DNA from: Enoplolaimus lenunculus
Lineage: Eukaryota > Nematoda > Enoplea > Enoplida > Thoracostomopsidae
Length of the DNA stretch: 64,000 nt
Assembly: GCA_030248215.1 (NCBI GenBank)
Contig: JASANG010004085.1
Span: 62,001 to 126,000, forward strand
Direction of reading: 5' to 3'
In this document: one piece after another, positions 44,886 to 57,810 of the stretch
Position numbering within the stretch: position 1 is the first letter of the stretch
Layout of the letters: every line of letters starts with the position of its first letter
The notes under the pieces: generated by a model
Database searches by the model: none
What the model saw: only the letters and a program-made list of their open reading frames with translations
Told to the model about the DNA's origin: nothing
Made by a program: the position numbers and the translations under genes

Positions 44886-46288
44886 ATATTCAGGAGTCGA
44901 AAAATTAGTTGATTGCACTCCTGCATCTTGCTATACCACCAGAAAACGGGGCTCTCTTTAGACTAATATTGGCCAATACTTTGATATCAACTGACAGCTA
45001 ATGAGTAGGTCTGTGAAACGCTAGTGGTATAAAATTTCTAGTGTTCACTTTCTGTCAACTTAGGCTGGTCTAGTCCGTTCCGTTTGGTCTGAGACCTCGA
45101 GGCTTGTGTTAAACGTTTGTTGATTGTGCAATAGTTCAGTTAAAACAGTGAAGAGCTTATTTTATTGAACAGTTCTTCATTTCTGTTTTGACTTTTAACA
45201 ACAAAAGAATTATTTTACTGGTTAGAAAGAATTTTAGCGGCGAATGAAATCTTTGAATTTAATTTGAAAACCATACCCGATTTGAGAATGACAACGGGGG
45301 AAAATCAATTGCGTGTAGGCTGCTTATTAGAATAGGCTGTTGGCGTAACTCCCCATAGGGGATCATACTGATCATAGTGTCGCATAAATTAAGAGTTTTT
45401 GAAAAAATAGGTACAAAGAGTAAGAGACTCGAATTGAATATACGAATTTTTTGTCGCTTTCAACAGTGTTTTGTTTATGATACCTAACTTCTTTTTATAA
45501 AAATTTGTCGAAAAAATCACAAATTTTTTTAGTAAACAGCAAAATACTTTCGCCTCCTCGTCCGCAAATTAGAAGAATTATATTTCTCAAATTAAATATT
45601 GAGATGTGGTGCATAAAGGCCTTTCAAACTTTTGTTTTCGACACCTATAGTTATACATACAAATGCTATATATAAGTCTTATAGCTTAGAAAATGGTGAA
45701 TCTAATGCCACTAATATAAGCAATAACGAATGTTTCTAATATGTGACGAGCATATCCTGTTGGCATGTCGAGTGAATCCTAGTATTATAGATGGCAAAAT
45801 GAAAATTGACGGGATATTTTACCAAATTATTTCAGTATAATGTGAAATGTTGTCGTATGGCACAACACAGCAGTGTCCGGCGGCACGCCTCTGGTGTACC
45901 GCAACTATATAAACAGAAGTGGCTAGATTGTTGATATCTTAGCCTTTTAGTGCATATCATAGTTCAATTTTTGGTATGCAAATAAAACTTACTTATTGGA
46001 TTAAATATGTGCTTCGAGCAACGAAATATCACTGAACGTTTAGCCTGCTGTAGATGAACTGTCAGGTTCAATTCAGTAACAGCTTATTAATGCAAATCTT
46101 AGCATAAACATATCTTATCTTGTGGCTGTAGATGTGAAACTCTCGTTAGTTGTTCATCCACTTGCTTGTAACTATCTTACTTAATGGATGACATATTCTA
46201 CTGGTAGAGTAATCATTTTTTGGGAACGATTTTGAAACTATGCGGTCTGTATAACACAATTACATGTGTTACCCAAGGTTTATTATAA

Positions 46289-46355
46289 CGCCGGGAATGG
46301 GACCTCGCCTCTTTTGTACTCGAGACCAGAGCGCCATACCACTATTCCACCCAAA
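46289..46355 (-). repeat. tRNA-like relic (probable SINE head)
   Basis: The minus strand reads TGGAATAGTGGTATGGCGC, an A-box-like run, then GAGTACAAAAGAGG and GGTCCCATTCCCGGCG in the place of a T arm and acceptor. A T-arm helix is plausible but the B box lacks the GTTCGA core, so it is not called a tRNA gene. Confidence 0.35.
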
Positions 46356-46715
46356 TATCCAGTGCCGGAAGGAGCAGACAGGGGTAAGGGTCCCCAAACT
46401 CGCGAGCGAAGCAAGCGAGAAGCTGGATTACCTTAGGGGTGGGAGTTCCCCAAAAGAGGGTATGGGTGTGGCTGCTCCGGCCCTGCAGCTATCTGTATGT
46501 GTGCGCACAATATGTGTGGCACTTTACTCACCATGCACACATACCGACAAACGAAAAGTTTATAAATTTTATTTACAATAATACTTAGAGTGTTGGTACT
46601 TTATTGCTTCTAAGCAGCGGTATACCCTGTTTAATAAAGAAATGTCCGCGTCAAAGCGAGCAAAGCGCAGTCGTGCTTTCTAGTGAGCCCCAGTTGTGCA
46701 GTTAAACCTACTCAC

Positions 46716-46830
46716 CTTTGGGAAAGTTATCAGTGTACTGCTCAACTTGATATGTATTTTCGTCAGCTGCTACAGCTGATCTGGTTGACGTGGCCAGTTT
46801 GGCATCTCTGCTCACATCCACCGGAATAAT
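46716..46830 (-). CDS. Orphan exon with a perfect splice donor
   Basis: The minus-strand frame from 46830 to 46716 reads IPVDVSRDAKLATSTRSAVA, then ADENTYQVEQYTDNFPK, and ends at AAAG|GTGAGTA (GT at 46715-46714), a consensus donor in phase 1. The composition is strongly protein-like. I could not find its acceptor (a TAA lies just upstream at 46833-46831) or the next exon. It may belong to a gene whose other exons are lost or very distant, or be a remnant. Confidence 0.35.
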
Positions 46831-46986
46831 TTATTTGAGTGTTCTAATGATTTTTATATAGTCATTGTTAAGGCAGAGAGAACTATAATGTGTTGAATTT
46901 GATAAATCGTTTATGAGATGTCAATTAATTATAAATTCTTCTGCCCGATAATTGATTTAATTGAAACGCGCTATTACCGAACAAAT

Positions 46987-48093
46987 GTCACTCACACGTT
47001 ACCATACGTGCACTCGGCACACGAAATGTCCCCTCCCAAAAGAAATTCAATAGCTTGTCCGGCTTATGTTTTATCGAAACCCTTCATTTTCCAACAATAT
47101 CGCCGCCATTCGCGGACATCATAGAATTTCACGGAAACTCTATCCGGACAAAACTGTTTTGCAGTGACACTGTCTAGGACATTGAAATGTTCGAAAAACA
47201 GTGTAGCGGACAAAATTTTATATGATAGACACATTAGGGACACCTAGCGGGGAAATTCAAATTTTGACGGGAAAATTCTAATTTTGGCGGCAAATTCAAA
47301 TTTAGGCGGGAAAATTCAAATTTAGGCGGGAAAATTCAAATTTTGGCAGGAAATTCAAATTTTGGCGGGAAATTCAAATTTTGGCGGGAATATTCTAATT
47401 TTGGCGGCAAATTCAAATTTAGGCGGGAAAATTCAAATTTTGGCGGGAAAATCAAATTTTGGTGGTAATTCAAATTTTGGCGGGAAATTCAAATTTTGGC
47501 GGAAAAATTCAAATTTTGGCGGGAAATTCAAATTTTGCAGGAAATTCAAACTTGGCGGCAAAATTCAAATTTTGGCGGCAAATTCAAATTTTGGCGGGAA
47601 AATTATAATTTTAGCGCAAAATTCAAATTTTGGCGGCAAAATTCAAATTTTAGCGGCAAAATTAAAATTTTGGCGGAAAATTCAAATTTTGGCGAGAAAA
47701 TTCAAATTTTGTCGGAAAATTCAAATTTTGGAGGGAAAATTCAAATTTTGGCGCGAAATTCAAATTTTGGCGCGAAATTCAAATTTTGGCGGGAAATGTT
47801 GGCGAACTTGCAAAAAGCAACAAAATTTAATTACCTACTTAGCGCTATCCGGCGACACCTTTTAGACTGTAACGACAAAGTCCGACAATTCACGCAACTC
47901 TATATTTAATATTAACATAATGCGCAAACAGTATACAAAATGTCCGTCAATGCAATAAACTCTATGCGGACATTTTTTATTTAGAGATAAAATTTCCGCA
48001 CACAGTTACGCAATAACAGTATAGCTAACCTTTTAAAAACAGTATAGGGGACGATGGATGTGCCGAGTGCACGTATGGTAACGTGTGAGCGAC
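46987..48093. mobile_element. 1.1-kb element with inverted ends enclosing a minisatellite
   Basis: The left arm 46987-47022 and right arm 48059-48093 are inverted repeats; the shared core TTACCATACGTGCACTCGGC is identical in both. Between them lie AAAAAATGTCCGCAT (reversed, about 47957-47975), a homologue of which accompanies the array at 7469-7805, and the 550-bp minisatellite at 47247-47798. There is no transposase. The whole seems to be a non-autonomous element that carries an expandable repeat. Confidence 0.65.
47247..47798. repeat. Minisatellite, AAATTCAAATTTTGGCGGG unit
   Basis: About 30 units of 16-20 bp, the reverse complement of the unit at 7469-7805. The long frames across it (47362-47865, 47496-47909) only translate the repeat (NSNFGGKIQIL-type) and are not genes. 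Confidence 0.93.
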
Positions 48094-50424
48094 AAAAAAT
48101 AAAATATCAATTCACATAACTTTTTTCAATATTTTACTGTAAGGACTAGGGACTTCATATGATTAAGCCAGGCTATCCGGTTTTGATCTCAACTATGAAA
48201 GATGAATCAATACGAAGTGTTTGACAGCTAAAAACAAAGTGTAAACCGCTTGCTTCCTCTTTACACAAAGCTTTGTTCTTAAAATGCCGGGTTTAAATTT
48301 TAAAAATTCTCCAAACCAGGATCTCGCTAAAGAAAGCTAAAGTGAGTCAGATTTGAGCAGTTTTTTGATCATCACAAAAATCAGCTGTTCGCGCAAGGTC
48401 AAAACATTTGCAATCTGTTGAAAAATTAAAACTATTTCGAATATTTTTTAGTTTAAAAGTGACAAAAATGCACAGCCAATTTTGGGCATCTGTTACACTT
48501 TGAAACAGGTCGCAAATGTCAAAAATATCAATATTTGCCAAGTTATATAATTTTTGTAATAATGATAGGGGTTACTTACCTATCAATACAAAGAAATAAA
48601 AACGGCACTGAAAAACAAAGATGTATATATTTGTGTTATTAAATCACCAGCATTATATATATGTGTGTGCCAACGGAGAACGAATTTGAGCTCTAAAATT
48701 GTTGAGACTCAGCGAAATATTTCCCTGATTTTCACCCCTTCCCCTCTACTTTACCCGAGGCTTTCAAGTCAGTGCAAAAATATAACACATTAGTGTAGGT
48801 TCGTTTACAAAACAAGACCTTTCATCAGTGTTGCATTTAAATATTATACGCGATGGCGAGGGGGATTCACTGTTTACATTTAAATTGTTCCCCTTGTTGC
48901 TTCTTTTAAGGGTTTGATTGCTGTAACAACCATTTGAGTCAGCTGCTTAAATATATAGTTCAGTGCGTAGCAACCCTCCTTTAATTATTTCCACAGTGTA
49001 AAGACAAACAAATCTTTCGCAACTGATGTAAGCGTTCATCAATGCAAAATTCAGCATGAGCTGTTTCTGGTGTGGGCTGAAAAATAGCAAAAGAATGCAG
49101 GGGCAGATACTGGGCGCTTGGGGATATATAACCCGAAATTTTAGGATAATGAAAAAAGACACTCTTATTCACACAGTACAATAACCTGCAGAGGTCTTAA
49201 AAACTCTCGCTCGTTACATTCGCTCACAAACAATGTTTTAGGCGATGATATACCTCCCGAAGCGAAATCCCGGCTTTTTTCCTGGAAGAAGAACCGATGT
49301 GGACAATAAAATTTGGTTACATCTGCAAAGCCAAAGTTGCCATTTTGTAAGTCAAAATTTTCTTCCAAGTGTCATCGTTGGTGTGCACGGACGCATAAAC
49401 TCGTTTTGGTGGACACGTGTTTTTGACAGAACAAATGCAAAGTTTGGAGGGTCAGCTAAAATATTAACAACCGAGTTATTTTCCATTTCATTCAGTTTAT
49501 GTTGCGAATTGGTAGTTGTTCCTAAATATACAGTCAATAACGAGTATTTAAAACAACGACGCATCAGCTGATTCGAGAACGGTGCAGACTACATACGCTG
49601 GGGCGCGATATAATGATGCAAGAAGCCTCGTAAGCGAGAAGTCAAATGCTATTTTAATAATTTGGTAAAGTATTGACCTAAATACTACTTTTTCAACTTC
49701 TATACTATGTAAAGCAAACTTTTCTGACATCAAAGATGCGAGGAGCCGGACCCTTGTGCCCCGGCTACTCGGCCAGGGTTGGAACCGGCCCGGGCCCGGA
49801 TTCAAATGTTGGCCCCGCTGGTCTAAGCGGACCGGGCCCGGACTTGCACCCAAACTTTGGGCCCGCGAGCCGAAATAAATCGGGGCAGTGTGCGACCTCT
49901 TTGGCTTTTTTTGCCCCATGAGCCAACAAAACAGACCATTAGTTGGAGCTATAATAATATCGTATCTTTGAACCATAATTTTTAATTTTTATAGATACTG
50001 CTGTCATGTCGTAGCAAGGATTTTGAATAGTAGAGTTACGTTCTATGAAAATTGCGAAGAGGATTTTCTTCTGTCACAAACTGAAACCGAGACTAAAAAA
50101 TTGCATAAAAGTCGAAAATCGGATTGACAGCTGAATCCGCTCTGGCTACGCCCTTGACTTGGTTCATCTACCGTTCCCTAAAGACTTAGCTTTAGTATAA
50201 TGCATGCCAAGCCTAAGCGTTTCCTCAAGCCTGAACCTAAGCCTTAATGCGTTTCTTCAAAAAAAATTTGAAGGGACATATCTTCCCGTCGCCTCACTGT
50301 TTCACTTGATTTTAATCCTTAAATCGCAATCATTTGCACCTTAATATGAAAACTGTTTTAGTCCACTCTAGCAAGCGATCTTATTGATTATCTAGAATTT
50401 TTAACTACAGCATTTCTACTGCTA
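48094..50424. other. Gene-free stretch
   Basis: It holds a GC-rich repeat patch (49745-49880), a GTAAGCGAGAAGTC tail-repeat word (about 49633) and TTAGGC-like words (about 50165-50250). A 108-aa frame at 49245-49571 has no family features. At 48607-48580 (minus) a 28-nt sequence lies between a good acceptor and a GTAAGT donor; I do not trust it alone. Confidence 0.35.
49745..49880. repeat. GC-rich patch with CCGGGCCCGG palindromes
   Basis: GGCCCGGGCCCGGATTCAAA and GGACCGGGCCCGGACTTGCA repeat a palindromic core. The 136-bp patch is far richer in G and C than the flanks. It could be a decayed transposon end; no gene or RNA is evident. Confidence 0.5.
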
Positions 50425-50866
50425 CTGTAGTGACCCGAATAAGAGGAAGGGGGACTGATATAAATTTGGCCTCTGCAGAGGGTCTCGCCCCTGTTATTCG
50501 GTTACGGACTGTTATTTATTTTCATCCCGCCCTTCGCCACCCTTCGTTACTCATATATCCGGTATAGCAACTATCCGTCGAATTAAAAATTGTTTGTCTT
50601 GTGTCAATAGCTCGTGCGATAATACGAGGTTATACTTATGAATGTATATTCAAAATTTAAGTACGCTTAAAAGTTTCAAACTCAAATTATTTGGTCCTGG
50701 AGTCATTTATGCGCTACAATTAGAAATATTTGACATTTACAGACTCTAATTAAGGTTTAGGGATTTTATCCGCTTACGGATCCTTATTAGAGATACGGAC
50801 TCCTGTTGATTGGGACTCAAATTGGGACCTCCTCTTATTGCCCCCCTCTTATTCGGGTCAATACAG
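50425..50866. mobile_element. Full-length CTGTAGTGACC MITE (442 bp), TA flanks
   Basis: The termini CTGTAGTGACCCGAATAAG and, reversed, CTGTATTGACCCGAATAAG are flanked by TA at 50423-50424 and 50867-50868. It is the best match to the copy at 18342-18789 and in the same orientation. Confidence 0.9.
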
Positions 50867-50868
50867 TA

Positions 50869-52265
50869 CTTCAATAAATTCGTTAATCATTGGCGAGAAA
50901 ATATATCGCAATTTTTATTATTATCCTGTTTACAAGCCAGTGCGGGCGATTGTGGGCGGTATTTTAGTGAACGTAGCATGTGGCTTTCGAAGGAAGCTTC
51001 AATGAGCAATATTTGGTGAAATTTGAAAAACGGAGTTATGTTTGTATGGTTTGTTTTATGTTTTGTCTCCTGTTGTAAACGTATATACAATTCACAGGTG
51101 CGGCCAAGTGTGATGCACCCGGGCCAAGTTCGCTGAAAAAAACTGCGCCGCTTTCAACTTTGACTGCGGCACTTCCCTTGAATTCCTCTCTGAATTACCA
51201 GCTTTGTTCATTGTGCTGCTTACCTTAGTTTTCCAAATTGTAATTTGTATATCTTGAAGGCACGGGATTCTCCAAACAAACCAGCAGGCTGCAGTTAACG
51301 AATAATATATGTTTAAGATATTTAAGTTAAGCTTTGTTCATATTAGCTTTTTCTGAAAATTACCAATAAACAACTATTACTACTACGATCCTAAAAATTT
51401 TGGTTATAGCAGCATTTTGCCTAAATAACCAAATTTTCTAAGAATAAGACCGGTGATTCAATGAATTTTTTGCTACTGAGTAGGGAATAAAATCCTGGAT
51501 ATAGCTAAAATTTGTCATAGATCAGTTCACGTTTACCTATTTGCTTGCTATGGTAATAGCCAAACCATACGTACATGTTCAAATTTTAGATTCGGTCATT
51601 GTAGGTCCCACTAGCATCAAACAAACCAATTCGGTTCTTAGAAGTTTTAGACAAACTTCAATCGTATAAAAGCGCAACGAGTAATAAATTGAAAGCGCTT
51701 TAGTTTTCAGTATGAAATTTATGCGGTTTGAACGACCAGTAATCACAATTTAAAAGCCAGTCATTAATAGTTTTTGAAAGTCGGCCGCAGTCAAAAGTTA
51801 AAGAGGGATAAGGTGTACTACGTCGTGCAGCACAGTGATGCTAAGGCTTCATTTTTAAAATGTTGGTTTTTGCAAATCGCTTATATACAAATGTAAACAT
51901 TATGATTGCGCGAATCGCGATTACGGTGTCTAGGGATATAAAATATATCAACGTAAGGAGAAACAAAATCTTGCAGCCGTAGAATTAAGATGCCATTATG
52001 CTGGTCTCTTTTATCAGCAGAGTTAGATATCTTTACCGGTCTTCCCTGTCTACCGGATAGCGGGTCTCAAGAAATACATCATGCTCTATCGCAGCTCGTA
52101 CTTTTTTCTACTGTCAATTAAAATGCGGGCGTCCAATATAGTGTGTTACACGCAATGTGTTTTTAGTAAGACCTAGAAAAATACTTTCAGGTCTTTAACA
52201 TCGAAACATAAATTGAGACCGACATGAAAGTAGCTTAAGTTTTATTTCGGAAGTATTACGTCACA
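50869..52265. other. Gene-free spacer
   Basis: I find no exon, RNA or clear repeat. Two copies of a CGGCACTT/AAAGTTGAAAG-type phrase around 51150 and 51780 face each other, suggesting a decayed element between them. Confidence 0.3.
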
Positions 52266-52838
52266 GGGTCTTTTCCGTTTGTATCCTACCAGCCCGAGTT
52301 TGCCCAAAAATGGATCGATTTTGAAATTTTTTTATATATTTGAACTTCTCATGACCACGATTGGGCATTCCACGCCAAAATTTGAATTTTTGAAAACTTC
52401 CTGTTGTAAGGTCTCAAGGTCCACCCTCGATACCCAAAAAATTTGCAAAAAATTTGATAAATTATACATCATTCGACGCATCGTGCAGAGCTGCGTCGAA
52501 TGGTGTTAATTTTCCATAATTAGACGACTTGTTAACGAATTGTGCCCAAATAACTGATTTGGCGCTGTCCCAAATCGTTGGCAGCACGTCAAATCAGTTA
52601 TTTGGCTATAACTAGTTAATCAATTGTCTAGTTACAAAACTTTTATCACCATTCGTCTCAGCAATGAAAGCTGCATAGAATGATGTATAATTTGTCAAAC
52701 TTTTTCACAAGGAATTTTTGAAAAATTCCATTTTAGGCTTGGAATGATCAGGGCAGGGGCACGAGAAGCTTAAATGTGCAAAAATTTTAATCCAACGATC
52801 TTTGGGTAAAGCCGGCTGGGGAAATGACGGAAAAGTCT
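52266..52838. mobile_element. Foldback/palindromic element with two arms of about 285 bp
   Basis: The left half 52266-52550 and right half 52570-52838 are imperfect reverse complements. AAATTATACATCATTC pairs with GAATGATGTATAATTT, CCAAATAACTGATTTG pairs with CAAATCAGTTATTTGG, and the outer GTCTTTTCCGT pairs with ACGGAAAAGTC. The centre is about CGCTGTCCCAAATCGTTGGC. By eye the arms have diverged perhaps a quarter, so it is old. Confidence 0.7.
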
Positions 52839-54357
52839 CACCTCATGTGTAAAAAAAGTTCTAACTTATATGATCCAACAGATTATATACTAACGTCAGC
52901 TTACAGCACCTTTTCATATGTCCCTTCCCTTACGTACAGGCCACTATATACTCATAAAAGACAAATTGAAGTTCGGTCCAAACCCCAAAGACTGCGGATA
53001 ATAGCATTGACAATTGTAAGGTATTAATGAAATACCAACGTCATTAATTAGTGCAATCAGTTTGCAATCTGCAAACACCTCAAAACTTGATATACCCGTA
53101 CTGTTTTTCTGTACTCAAACATTTTGGTTTGAAAGACAGCTTGATTAGAGCCAATATTAAGCTATTTATATGCAAGCCGATGCCAGCACTATTTCAAAGT
53201 TTGACTTTTTGGCAAGATATTGAATGTATTACAGTTTGAATTCGTTTATTTCTGCATGTTATACTCGGTTGTGGTTCATTGTAAAACGGACATATTTCGA
53301 CGTTTTAAAGTTTGAGAGGTTTTATATTGTAAGAGCAAAGTGATAAAAGATGATGAGACATTTCAACTTCAAGTTAGAAAGCAGAATTTAGAGATACAGC
53401 CCGGCACAAGCGCCCGTCACTTTTTACCCTGATCGTATATCAGATCTTTTACTATCATAGCGTATATGTTGAAATTTTACACTATTAAAATTAATAAACT
53501 AAATAAAGTGTGTTCAAAACAATGTCTAAATTTAGTTCCGTCATCTAAGTGATTAGTAAAATTCCTATAAACGGACATTACTGTTTGTCGTAAAATTTTC
53601 TTTCTGTGTTCCTTCAGTGCAACTGCAAAATATCATGCGAGCGGGAAGCCAGACACAATTCTTTATTAAATATAGGACCCTGGCCACTGTCGGAAATTAG
53701 CAAGCAATATTCGCCGTTTTTTTTATTTTTCCAGTTGTTCGCACCGCGTTCCTTGTAAAATGGCACCGCGAAATTTTAGTTTTATGCGGATCCGGAGAAG
53801 AGTCGATTCTCAGATCTAGCCATGCTTGGTACCAGTTAGTTACAGATCTGGTTTAACAATTGGCATTGGGTCGGATTCAAACGTAACAAATTTTAAAAAG
53901 AACGTTGACGCAAAATTTCGGTAAGAAGATTACATAACAGATTGGCTTCTTCCGAGAGCTAGGCAAGCCAGAACGTAGGCGTAATTTTTTGCATAAAATT
54001 CTTTTACGTGCCTTGTTGAATTCATTCTCCTTGGCAAAAATGGGCCTAAAATTTGAGAGACGAACGGTGTTTTCAAAAAGTGTTTGCAGCAATTATCCCT
54101 TAGCCCCGCGGCTCCGCCGACGTTGCTTCCGACGTGGCTGTTCGTTATTTGTTCTTGTCCAATAAAACTTTGTGCCACTTGCATAGCAGGACTGTGGCGC
54201 ACTGAAAATAGCCGTTTGTGAAAACTTTAACTCAATTAATATCCGACTAATATCTTGTTTCAGTTTCGTCAAAAAAGTTTGTACAAAAGATAGCTTTTTT
54301 CGTCCCGTATTATCTGCCTCATGTATTTAGCAAAATTTCAACCCTTTCTCACATGCA
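52839..54357. other. Gene-free spacer
   Basis: Only a GCGAGCGGGAAGCCAGACAC tail-repeat word at about 53637 is notable. Frames at 52824-53239 and 53877-54202 show no domain features. Confidence 0.35.
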
Positions 54358-54595
54358 CACTGTAAATACCGGTGAGTTGATAGAGAGAATTAGTTATTTC
54401 TGGTTATTGCGGAGTCAATATCAGTAAACATTAAATCACTCTGAGTTGATTTATTCCTGGTGAGTTAAATAAATAACTCAGAATGAGTTAAATCAATTCA
54501 GTATTCTGAGTTCTATAAGACCTAATTTAGAGCTCAGACCTCTGAGTTGATTCAACTCATTCTGAGCTAAAATCAACTCACTGAAATTTACTGTG
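54358..54595. mobile_element. MITE of the 6873-7333 family (238 bp)
   Basis: The ends CACTGTAAATACCGGTGAG and, reversed, CACAGTAAATTTCAGTGAG are inverted, with GAGTTGATT and CTCTGAGTTGAT iterations inside. There is no insert in this copy. Confidence 0.7.
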
Positions 54596-57500
54596 CATAT
54601 TTTCTGAATTGATCTGAACTTTTCTTTTAAGCTAGGACAGGAAGTTCGGAGACTGGAGCGGGAGGCGTTTACCATCATCACTCAGGTATAGGAGTTTGAC
54701 AGTTGAGCCCGAGGAAGCTCTAACGTCCTATGCACACGTTGCACGAAGTTGCTCAGATTCAGTTCTCCCTGAATCCACCACTCGGTGCGGAATTAAGATG
54801 GGTCGCAGGAAAAAGAGCAAAAATTCGCATACCAAACTAAATAACCAGTAAGCTGAGTGAAAAATTGTTACCCATATTCTTCACCATAACACATGACACA
54901 AAAATAAATGCGGAAGCTGTAAAAAATCTATTCCAGGTATTTGATTGGTGGTTTATAATTTTCTCAATTTTTCAACCCACTTTCCAGATGCATTAAAACT
55001 TTTCTGGTCAAATTAAAGTGCTGTTTGTTACAACTGTTACTGTTTAAAACCAATGGACTCGTGCCTTTTTTGCTACTAATGCTAGCATGCAGTGAAAGAT
55101 ATAGTAATCTAATCTGTATTTTGTTACAGAAGAATGTCAGCGGGTCTATAAGCAATATCCTTCTAATTTACTCAGGCAATAAATAAAAATAAATTATTAC
55201 ATGTTTCTACATTAAAGACTAACAAAATCAAATGTTCTTTTGCATACAATTTGTAAAAACCCTAACGAAATCTAGATATCAGTGCCTGTATTTTAGTCTA
55301 AACTGATACTAACCTTACTTGATAATTCTATAATATAAACGTGGTTTGATTTAACTATCATTTACCATCCAAAACTTTCAAAATCATCAGTTAATGATCG
55401 GTTATAAACAAAAAACTTCAAACCCTACAGGAGCCTAAAATGAACCGTAGACAGCTGTAGGGATCTCTTATATTGCGGGGGTTAAATTTCAATTTCAGCA
55501 AAGGTTGTTTATACTGCAATCTGCTTCAAAAGAAAAACTTGATGTAACGGCAGTATGTTCAATGATTTTATGTTAAAACTTGTAAGATTTTTTCAAAGCT
55601 ACGAAAGATTTAGAACATTTAGCGTATCACCGTACTTCCGCAACATCTCTATTTTTTAAAATGTTTCAAAGTTTTTTGTGTCCGATTCCCTAAAACAAAA
55701 AAATATTTGTCGTCAGCGGCGTCGTGCGAAAGTAACATAGTGCAACTGGAAACAATTATTTTACAAAAACTTTCTTGTGATCGCTAAAAATGCAACGAAT
55801 TTGCAACTACGTTTGGCGTGCACTTCAAACCCAATTCATATAACTGCGATTGAATTACAAAATACACAACCGTTTTAACACATCCTAAAATCTTCAGCCT
55901 CGCTACAAAAAGTGGTCATATGAAACCAACTACAGCGTACCTTTAGGCACATTTAATATTATTAATAAAAGCCCAAAATATCTGTACGGTATGAGGTTGT
56001 GATTGAGACACGGAGACAAAAGATGAAAAAGTTTTATTGCAAAACCACAAAACTCTTCGCTGTCGCCATCTGAAACAGAGAAAGAGCTACAAGAGAACGA
56101 ACAATTGCGAGATTGTGTTTGAAATATGTTCGAGCACCCCAAAAACAACACCGGGTCTCTGCATAGGCGATGTGACTGCACGAGTTATATTATGAACCGC
56201 AATTATAGCCAAACAACAGCGTTCAACGGGCTGTTACCAAAAAATTTTACGGTTCTTAATCATAAATACAACTGGTAAAAGCAAAAACGCGTTTTCATAC
56301 CTTGTGCACCTATACAATATAAATGGTCATGCCGCTTGGCAAATTACACTTTGTTTAGTGCTTTATTTTAGACCAAATGCGTAAATAGTTATAAGCTTGA
56401 AAAATTTAATAAATTTAAACTACGGGACCTGTATGTTAGGTGGTAGTCCACAAAAAAATAAAATTACTCCTAAAACGATCAGATTTTTACATACCAAGTA
56501 TAAAAATTAAGGCTCATGGGGAGCTATATTTTTGCTCTTTTTACATGTATATCTGTGAAAATGGACATAATTCAAAATTTAAAAATTGCATACTAGCAAT
56601 GGATGCTCAAAAAGCGAAGAGTTTAAAAATTCATACATGTATGCACAGTGTGTAATCCCCAAAAGACGTGAGAGCTCTCTCTGCCTAAAGCTCGAACACT
56701 TAGTTTCACTGTGTTTTGCTTGTAAAAGCTTCAATCAGGAAACCTGGAGGTGAATATAGTTTGAAATTAAATAGCACATCAAATATAAAAAATATATATT
56801 TACTTTCATGAGAGAAAATCAATAGGTAAGGACTCCATTAACACAATGTGTTATATTTTTGTAACGAACAAATGTTATTTTCTTTTAAAACTTTTCAAAG
56901 AACTTTGTTTTCAGCCAATGTGATCGATAGCAATAACAAAAACGTCACTTGAATTAGCTCTGAAAAATATTGGCAACTGTTTACTGTCAAAAATAGTTGG
57001 CAACCAAACTTCTGTGTTATGTAAGGCCAAACACTAGTACTGTCAGGTAAAAATTACCACTTTTTGACAAAAATGTAATTATTCTTCAGCAGTTCTCTTA
57101 TACCACCTGATTTTAACCAATAGAAGAAGCAAACGTAGCTATTGTTGCAGGAAAACCTATGGAAATGAACTTAAGCTTTGTTTGAACGAAAAGTTTACTT
57201 TAATGTCCAGGAAAGCAGTTGAGTCGGAATTCATTTCGGCAAAAAATGATGGAGCCAGACAAAATAGGTTACTTGAAACAAAAGCAAAATGACACTAAAG
57301 TCAAGCGTAACTAGTACACTTTTCAAATCATATGAAACTAAGGCTTAGGCTTCAGGTTTAGGTAAAGCCTCACGTAAAGGTCTGAGCTTAGACTTACGTT
57401 TTAGATTTAGCGAACACGTAAATTATTGAATGTTTGAGTTGAGTGCAGTTACATATTTGATCAGCCATCGATTTTTGATACCGCTGAAATGCTGCTGTCG

Positions 57501-57810
57501 TTCTGGCCTGATATGCCGGCCCACATGACACCCAAGTTTGCAGTTGTTTTCTAAATTACCGTTTTGATTCGTGGATTGTCACAAATATCGACCGCATACA
57601 ATGAAAACGCAAAGACCAGTGCTGCGAAACTAAAATGCTTACTCCTCTCTTGCGTATACTGTTGCCTGTTTTGTCAGATACAATCTGCACACAAAAAAGC
57701 AGGGTGAGCCAGATATTTGTTTCCGTTTCCGGTAAAAATCGATGTCCGTTTCCGTTTCCGTTACAGAAATAACGGAAATGCTGTTATCCTTTACGCTCCA
57801 AATTAGTTAC
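54596..57810. other. Gene-free stretch
   Basis: A plus-strand frame at about 56021-56110 reads NSSLSPSETEKELQENEQLR, coiled-coil-like, but lacks credible splice sites. TTAGGC-like words lie at 57335-57420, and CGTTTCCGTTTCC words at 57720-57775. Nothing else is supportable. Confidence 0.3.

Larger units (their letters stand above)
43733..46715. other. Upstream region of the innexin and gene-free DNA
   Basis: About 43745-43905 is unusually rich in G, C and CpG for this window and abuts the innexin start, so it may be its 5' UTR or promoter. The 44040-44190 stretch is shuffled GCAAGTTTT and TTGCAGCTGCAA words. A 44518-44885 repeat and a tRNA-like piece near 46289 are listed separately. I see no gene. 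Confidence 0.4.

Noticed and set aside
47362-47909. Two long overlapping frames (167 and 137 aa) rich in NFGGKFKFW
   Set aside because: They simply translate the 18-bp minisatellite in two frames, with no promoter, splice or domain evidence.
48580-48607. A 28-nt microexon with good acceptor and GTAAGT donor (minus strand)
   Set aside because: No neighbouring coding exon in phase could be found; chance is likely at this length.
49245-49571. A 108-aa plus-strand frame
   Set aside because: No family features, no splice support, and antisense frames of similar length are also open.
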